A stretch of DNA of 8,573 nt from Coriobacteriaceae bacterium (GTDB lineage: Bacteria > Actinomycetota > Coriobacteriia > Coriobacteriales > UMGS124), in contig JAHZGC010000023.1 in assembly GCA_019421015.1 (NCBI GenBank), positions 1-8,573 of the forward strand, in the 5' to 3' direction. Within the stretch, counting starts at the first letter, position 1. Each line of letters begins with the position of its first letter. This document shows, one piece after another, positions 4,692-8,573 of the stretch. Below the pieces are notes generated by a model. It had not been told where the DNA came from. It worked only from the letters and a program-made list of their open reading frames with translations, and did no database searches. The position numbers and the translations under genes were made by a program.

Positions 4692-5195
4692 ATGGTCGAT
4701 ACCCTTGTTGTTTACTTTTCGTTCACGGGCCACACACGCAAGGTAGCCGAGGACATAGCCGACAGGCTTGGGGCAGACATGGCCGAGATCAAGGTTGTAG
4801 AGCCTTACGATGGCACCTATGACGAAGTCGTCGATCAGGCGCGTGGCGAGGTGGAGTCCAAAAAGCGGCCGCCCATCAAAGCCCTTGAATGCCACTTCGA
4901 GGATTACAAGACCATCATTGTCGGCAGTCCCGTCTGGTGGCATTCCTTCGCCCCTGCGGTCGGCACCTTTTTTGACGACTACGACCTCGACGGTACGAGA
5001 GTCGGACCGTTCGTAACCGACGAGGGAGAGCTGGGCCATGCCTTGGAGGACATGAACGACGCCTGTCCGAACTCTGAGGTCATGGGAGGCCTCGAGGTCC
5101 GCTACCAGGGAGACGCAATGCTGACTGAGGAGTCGGTGATCAAAGACTGGGTCGCTAATATCCAGAGGTCGCTTTTGGAGAACTCAGTGCTGTAA
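4692..5195 (+). CDS. Flavodoxin-family protein
   Basis: This 167-residue protein is an FMN-binding electron carrier or flavodoxin-like oxidoreductase. The N-terminal strand and phosphate-binding loop LVVYFSFTGHTRKVAEDIA (residues 5-23) match the (S/T)xTGxT loop that grips FMN phosphate. IIVGSPVWWHSFAPAVGTFFDDYDL (from about residue 75) is the second FMN loop, with the paired Trp typical of the Flavodoxin_4 type. Length is standard. The usual final FMN-stacking segment (G.....G) is only loosely kept around residues 129-145 (SEVMGGLEVRYQG). AAGGAGG (4681-4687) sets the start. It appears monocistronic, and the spacer upstream carries repeated boxes. The physiological partner cannot be told from sequence. 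Confidence 0.85.
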   Translation: MVDTLVVYFSFTGHTRKVAEDIADRLGADMAEIKVVEPYDGTYDEVVDQARGEVESKKRPPIKALECHFEDYKTIIVGSPVWWHSFAPAVGTFFDDYDLDGTRVGPFVTDEGELGHALEDMNDACPNSEVMGGLEVRYQGDAMLTEESVIKDWVANIQRSLLENSVL

Positions 5196-5202
5196 TGTCG
5201 TG

Positions 5203-5252
5203 TTTTAGGATTGTCGAACACAGTCTCGACACATTAAGAAGTTTTCCTAAAA
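5203..5252. other. Nested inverted repeats between flavodoxin and tRNA-Phe promoter
   Basis: TTTTAGGA (5203-5210) pairs with TCCTAAAA (5245-5252), and inside them TGTCGA (5212-5217) pairs with TCGACA (5226-5231). No T run follows, so this is not a standard intrinsic terminator. It could be a weak 3' structure of the flavodoxin mRNA or a binding site next to the tRNA promoter. Only the pairing is certain. Confidence 0.4.
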
Positions 5253-5258
5253 TAGTTG

Positions 5259-5286
5259 TTGACGCTCGTTTGAAGTCTGGTATATT
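5259..5286 (+). promoter_or_regulatory. Sigma70-type promoter for tRNA-Phe
   Basis: TTGACG (5259-5264) and TATATT (5281-5286) are separated by 16 bp, directly upstream of the tRNA in an otherwise empty spacer. Initiation would fall near 5293. The short leader then forms a 6-bp hairpin (CGCTTC 5294-5299 with GAAGCG 5305-5310), probably removed during tRNA maturation. Confidence 0.7.
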
Positions 5287-5318
5287 AATCGAGCGCTTCG
5301 CGAGGAAGCGACTTGAAA

Positions 5319-5394
<76 letters not shown>

Positions 5395-5405
5395 TTGATT
5401 AGATG

Positions 5406-5434
5406 AACCGGAGGTTAACAGCCTCCGGTTTTTT
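5406..5434 (+). terminator. Intrinsic terminator between tRNA-Phe and the patB-like gene
   Basis: AACCGGAGG (5406-5414) pairs with CCTCCGGTT (5422-5430), a 9-bp stem with a TTAACAG loop, running into six T (5429-5434). It begins 11 bases after the tRNA CCA and ends 22 bases before the aminotransferase-like start. It should end the tRNA transcript, and could attenuate read-through into the downstream gene. Confidence 0.9.
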
Positions 5435-5456
5435 GTTATTGGCCGATTGGGGTTTT

Positions 5457-6650
5457 ATGTACGACTTCACCACGAGGGTTGACCGCAAGGGTACCGGTTC
5501 TTCGAAGTGGGAGGCCATGTACCGTATTAACCCAGACGTGCCTGCGGGTATCGTGCCGTTTTCCGTTGCCGACATGGAGTTCGTCGAGGCGCCCCAGGTT
5601 GCCGACGCTGTGGGCCGTCTTGCCCAGGGCACGGTCTTTGGCTATACGGTCGCTACCGACGGCTATTACGACGCCGTTCTGGACTGGCAGCGCGACCGCC
5701 ACGGCTGGGACCCCAAAAAGGAGTGGGTCTCGCTGTCCCCGGGCGTCGTCCCGGCTATCGGCGTGGCGGTCCGGGCCTTTACCGCCCCCGGCGACGGGGT
5801 CGTTGTCATGCCACCGGTCTACTACCCGTTCCGCACAACGGTGGAGGGGGCCGGCCGCGTTGTGGTCGAGAATCCCCTTCGGTTGGTGGATGGTTGCCGC
5901 TACGAGATCGATTTCGACGGGCTTGAGGAACTTTGCAGCAAACCTTCGACGACTATGCTTGTCTTATGCAGCCCTCACAACCCCGTGGGGCGCGTCTGGT
6001 CTGCTGAAGAGCTTGCGCGTGTGGCAGCCATCTGCTGCGAACACGGGGTTTTCCTGTGTTCCGACGAGATCCACAACGACCTGGTGATGCCGGGGTTCAA
6101 GCATACCGTCGTCGCCTCGGTGATGCCGCGTGGGTCTGTGGGGAACTGCATGGTGTGCACGGCTCCCTCGAAGTCGTTCAACTTGGCCGGCCTGCAGTGC
6201 TCGAACATTTTTATCCCCGACCCCGACCGCAAGCGCTCCTTCGACAGGGTTGCAAAGTCCGAGGCCGGGTTCTTCTCGCTCAACGCGTTTGCCTACCCGG
6301 TGTGCGAGGCCGTTTATCGTACCGCCGCCCCATGGCTCGACGAGGCCGTTCGCGTGATTGATGGCAACCACCGCCTCATGAAGGAGTTCTGCGCCGAGCG
6401 GCTTCCGATGCTGCGTGTCTTTCCGTTAGAAGGGACCTATCTGCAGTGGGTCGACTGCCGTGCCCTGGGAATGGACGCCGACGAGCTCGAAAAGTTCATG
6501 ACGGGGGAAGCCCTGCTCTTCCTAGACGAGGGCGCGATCTTTGGCACGGGGGGAGCGGGTTTTGAGCGGTTCAACATCGCCTGCCCACGCGACGTGCTGC
6601 TCGAGGGTCTCGAAAGGCTCGAATCGGCCGTGCGGCGACGTTTCCGTTAG
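5457..6650 (+). CDS. patB: MalY/PatB-type PLP-dependent C-S lyase (cystathionine beta-lyase) / aminotransferase
   Basis: This 397-residue fold-type I PLP enzyme of the MalY/PatB group splits cystathionine or cysteine-like substrates at C-S to thiol, ammonia and pyruvate via 2-aminoacrylate. It opens like the family (YDFTTRVDRKGTGSSKWE) and continues VPFSVADMEF, VFGYT (Tyr63), SPGVVPAI, PPVYYPF, CSPHNPVGRVW (Asn175), SDEIHNDLVMPG (Asp203, pairing with the PLP nitrogen), APSKSFNLAGLQCSN (Lys239, Schiff base), and ERFNIACPR (Arg371, substrate carboxylate). I chose ATG 5457 because it matches the family N-terminus; the in-frame ATG at 5403 lies in the upstream terminator. The ribosome site is weak (TTGGGG). 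ridA follows in the same direction after 105 bases. A pure aminotransferase role cannot be excluded. Confidence 0.85.
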   Translation: MYDFTTRVDRKGTGSSKWEAMYRINPDVPAGIVPFSVADMEFVEAPQVADAVGRLAQGTVFGYTVATDGYYDAVLDWQRDRHGWDPKKEWVSLSPGVVPAIGVAVRAFTAPGDGVVVMPPVYYPFRTTVEGAGRVVVENPLRLVDGCRYEIDFDGLEELCSKPSTTMLVLCSPHNPVGRVWSAEELARVAAICCEHGVFLCSDEIHNDLVMPGFKHTVVASVMPRGSVGNCMVCTAPSKSFNLAGLQCSNIFIPDPDRKRSFDRVAKSEAGFFSLNAFAYPVCEAVYRTAAPWLDEAVRVIDGNHRLMKEFCAERLPMLRVFPLEGTYLQWVDCRALGMDADELEKFMTGEALLFLDEGAIFGTGGAGFERFNIACPRDVLLEGLERLESAVRRRFR

Positions 6651-6755
6651 TCCTTGCGTGCCGCTGTCATCCGACTGCAACAAGGGAACGTTACCATTTT
6701 GGACGAACAGGCCGCTGTGTTGGCTCGGAGATTCGATTGAGAGAAAGGACCGCAC

Positions 6756-7136
6756 ATGAAAGAAGCCATCGCTACCGAGAAGGCCCCCGCCGCCCTCGGA
6801 CCGTATTCCCAAGCCGTCAAAACCGACGGCCTGGTGTTTACCTCCGGTCAGTTGGGCATCGTGCCCTCCACGGGAGAGCTGGTCTCCGACGACGTCGCCG
6901 ACCAGGTCGCCCAGGTCATCGACAACCTCGAAGCCGTTCTTGCCGAAGATGGCCTGACCCTTGCCGACGTGGTCAAGACCACCGTCTATCTGAGGTCGAT
7001 GGGGGACTTCGCGGCCATGAATGCGGTCTATGCCGAGCGATTCCCGGCCCCGTTCCCGGCTCGCAGCGCGGTGGAGGTTGGGCCGCTTGCCAAAAACGCC
7101 CTCGTCGAGATCGAGGCCGTGGCCGTCCGTCACTAA
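6756..7136 (+). CDS. ridA: RidA family enamine/imine deaminase
   Basis: This 126-residue protein hydrolyses reactive enamines and imines such as 2-aminoacrylate, released by PLP enzymes, to the keto acid and ammonia, protecting other PLP enzymes. It acts in the cytosol as a trimer in the known family. Conserved segments are present: KAPAALGPYSQAV (Tyr17), VFTSGQLGI (Ser30, Gly31, Gln32), QVIDNLEAVLAEDG, VVKTTVYL, and the signature PARSAVEVGPLAKNALVEIEAVAV. Arg103 corresponds to the carboxylate-binding arginine and Glu118 to the catalytic glutamate (Arg105 and Glu120 in E. coli RidA). AAAGGA precedes the ATG. It lies between a C-S lyase that makes 2-aminoacrylate and a PLP decarboxylase that could suffer from it, which fits a protective role. 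Confidence 0.93.
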   Translation: MKEAIATEKAPAALGPYSQAVKTDGLVFTSGQLGIVPSTGELVSDDVADQVAQVIDNLEAVLAEDGLTLADVVKTTVYLRSMGDFAAMNAVYAERFPAPFPARSAVEVGPLAKNALVEIEAVAVRH

Positions 7137-7152
7137 CGCGTCCCGCTCATGT

Positions 7153-7161
7153 TGCTATGAT
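7153..7161 (+). promoter_or_regulatory. Candidate extended -10 promoter for lysA
   Basis: TGCTATGAT fits the extended -10 pattern TGnTATAAT with one change and lies 35 bases before the lysA start in the 59-base gap after ridA. No good -35 is visible, which extended -10 promoters tolerate. Initiation would be near 7168. lysA may also be reached by read-through from ridA, as no terminator lies between. Confidence 0.45.
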
Positions 7162-7195
7162 GGTGCTTTTTGCTGCAGAAAGGATACATCGCCCC

Positions 7196-8573
7196 ATGCG
7201 CAAGACCCCCTTTGCCTCCCTTGAGCAGGTCGAGGCCATCGCGGCCGACGTCCCCACGCCGTTTTACCTTTACGACGAGGCCGGTATACGGGAGCGCGCC
7301 CGGGCCGTGAACGCGGCGTTTGCATGGAACCCCGGTTTCAAGGAGCACTTTGCTGTCAAGGCCACCCCGAATCCTACACTGCTGCAGATTCTTCACGAAG
7401 AGGGGTGCGGCGTCGATTGTTCCAGCTACACGGAGCTTTTGCTCTCCGACGCCTGTGGGTTCATGGGCCACGAGATCATGTTCTCTTCCAACGAGACCCC
7501 GGCGCTCGACATGTTCGAGGCCGCGCGGCTCGGGGCCCTCATCAACTTGGACGACCTCACCATGGTGGATTTCCTCGAGGAGTTGGTGGAGGTTCCCGAG
7601 ACGGTGTTCTGCCGTTACAACCCCGGCGGTGTCTTTGAGTTCGGCAACGGCATCATGGACAACCCCGGCGACGCCAAGTACGGTATGGGCGAGGACGACC
7701 TGGTGGAGGCGTTCTGCCGCCTCAAAGGGCTCGGTGTTAAGGACTTCGGCATCCACGCGTTTCTTGCCTCGAATACGGTGAGCAACGACTACTACCCGGC
7801 GCTTGCGGCCGAACTGTTCGAGCTTGCCGTGCGTGTTGCTAAAAAAGCCCAGGTCCATATCGGCTACATCAACCTCTCGGGCGGCATAGGCGTCGACTAT
7901 CGACCGGAGCAGCCGCAAAACGACATTGCTGTCATCGGCGAAGGCGTCCATGAGGCCTACGACCGAATTCTGGTGCCCGCTGGGATGGGCGACGTCGCCA
8001 TCCTCACCGAGCTCGGGCGTTTCATGCTGGCCCCCTTTGGGGCCCTGGTCACCCGTGCGATTCACGAGAAGCATACCTACAAGGAGTACATCGGCGTGGA
8101 CGCCTGCGCCGCGAACCTCATGCGCCCGGCCATCTACGGAGCCTACCACCATGTGACGGTCTTGGGTCGAGAAGGCGAGGAGCCCACCTGTACCTACGAC
8201 GTGGTAGGAGGTCTGTGCGAGAACTGTGACAAGTTCGCCGTTGACCGCGACCTGCCGAAGATAGAGATGGGCGACCTGCTGTTCATCCACGACGCGGGGG
8301 CCCATGGCCACGCCATGGGATACAACTATAACGGCAAGTTGAGGAGCGCCGAGGTGCTGCTGCGCTGCGACGGCTCCTATGAGCTGATTCGCAGGGCAGA
8401 GACCCCTGCTGACTATTTTGCGACCCTCGGTTTTAAGAACGCGCCGCTGAGCTCGGTGAGGCAGGATGGGGAGCTGCTCCCCATGGAGCCGGCTCTCAAG
8501 GTGCTCGACGCGCAGGCCCAGGAGGCGTTCAATGCCAACACTGCCTCTCGCTGGTGCCCTGGTGTACGGGATA
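7196..8573 (+). CDS. lysA: Diaminopimelate decarboxylase (LysA-type fold III PLP enzyme), 3' end beyond window
   Basis: LysA converts meso-diaminopimelate to L-lysine, the last step of lysine synthesis. 459 codons are open with no stop. The barrel starts at TPFYLYD, and HFAVKATPNP supplies the PLP lysine (Lys55). GVDCSSYTELLLS and YNPGG follow, then GIHAFLASNT where many LysA have GlHcHiGSq, SGGIGVDYRPEQ (PLP phosphate loop), TELGRFM (usually EPGR), and VDACAANLMRPAIYGAYHHV. GGLCENCDKFA carries the catalytic Cys341 equivalent to GPLCESxD, and HDAGAHGHAMGYNYNG the late Tyr. These variants fit a LysA subfamily I recall from Gram-positive anaerobes. The usual C-terminus falls near residue 412 (ADYFATLGF); here at least 45 more residues follow. 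AGAAAGGA (7177-7184) lies 11 bases before the ATG. A related substrate (ornithine, carboxynorspermidine) is less likely given the close LysA layout. Confidence 0.82.
   Translation, partial: MRKTPFASLEQVEAIAADVPTPFYLYDEAGIRERARAVNAAFAWNPGFKEHFAVKATPNPTLLQILHEEGCGVDCSSYTELLLSDACGFMGHEIMFSSNETPALDMFEAARLGALINLDDLTMVDFLEELVEVPETVFCRYNPGGVFEFGNGIMDNPGDAKYGMGEDDLVEAFCRLKGLGVKDFGIHAFLASNTVSNDYYPALAAELFELAVRVAKKAQVHIGYINLSGGIGVDYRPEQPQNDIAVIGEGVHEAYDRILVPAGMGDVAILTELGRFMLAPFGALVTRAIHEKHTYKEYIGVDACAANLMRPAIYGAYHHVTVLGREGEEPTCTYDVVGGLCENCDKFAVDRDLPKIEMGDLLFIHDAGAHGHAMGYNYNGKLRSAEVLLRCDGSYELIRRAETPADYFATLGFKNAPLSSVRQDGELLPMEPALKVLDAQAQEAFNANTASRWCPGVRD

Noticed and set aside
5403..5456. Upstream ATG that would extend the patB-like protein by 18 residues
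   Set aside because: These codons lie in the terminator hairpin and T run, and the family N-terminus (YDFTTRVDRKGTGS) begins at 5457.
7133..8311. Long open frame on the minus strand (392 codons)
   Set aside because: It is antisense to lysA, whose + frame contains all the conserved PLP motifs; the minus frame has no recognisable motif.

Overview
The window looks like the right-hand end of an integrated tailed phage running into its host chromosome. The phage part (about 1-4140) is very GC-rich and tightly packed. The chromosomal part (about 4354-8573) is moderately GC-rich, with roomier intergenic regions, two tRNA genes that encode their own CCA, and amino-acid metabolism genes. Composition, Shine-Dalgarno style (AAGGAGG/GGGAGG) and gene types suggest a high-GC Gram-positive of the Coriobacteriia kind (Collinsella/Olsenella-like). 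That placement is inference from general resemblance, not from a search.

Phage part, all on the + strand: the C-terminal end of a gp10-like tail fibre/baseplate protein (2-430); a 181-aa protein ending in an internal repeat (441-986); a 36-aa CD1375/XkdX-like microprotein (987-1097); a 175-aa putative virion protein (1227-1754); then a lysis cassette of an XhlA-like coiled-coil/membrane protein (1813-2127), an r1t-type holin (2140-2382) and an N-acetylmuramoyl-L-alanine amidase with an SH3-like C-terminus (2372-3217). A perfect 12-bp-stem terminator closes this unit (3255-3288).

Next comes a self-contained accessory cassette (a moron): an AT-rich promoter/operator region with a dyad (3313-3360), the HicA toxin (3379-3567), two abutting hairpins of which the second occludes the antitoxin ribosome-binding site (3571-3608), the HicB antitoxin with a helix-turn-helix tail (3613-4056), and a second terminator that is a near copy of the first, 850 bp away.

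The phage/host junction probably lies between about 4140 and 4353, a gene-free stretch with an inverted repeat. The chromosome follows: tRNA-Leu(CAA), a spacer carrying three TTTGCGCA boxes, a flavodoxin-family gene, a promoter and tRNA-Phe(GAA), a terminator, and then patB/malY-like C-S lyase, ridA and lysA. The last three make biochemical sense together: C-S lyases generate reactive 2-aminoacrylate, RidA hydrolyses it, and PLP enzymes such as the LysA-type decarboxylase are what that metabolite damages. The lysA reading frame has no stop before the window ends and already runs about 45 codons past the usual end of the family.
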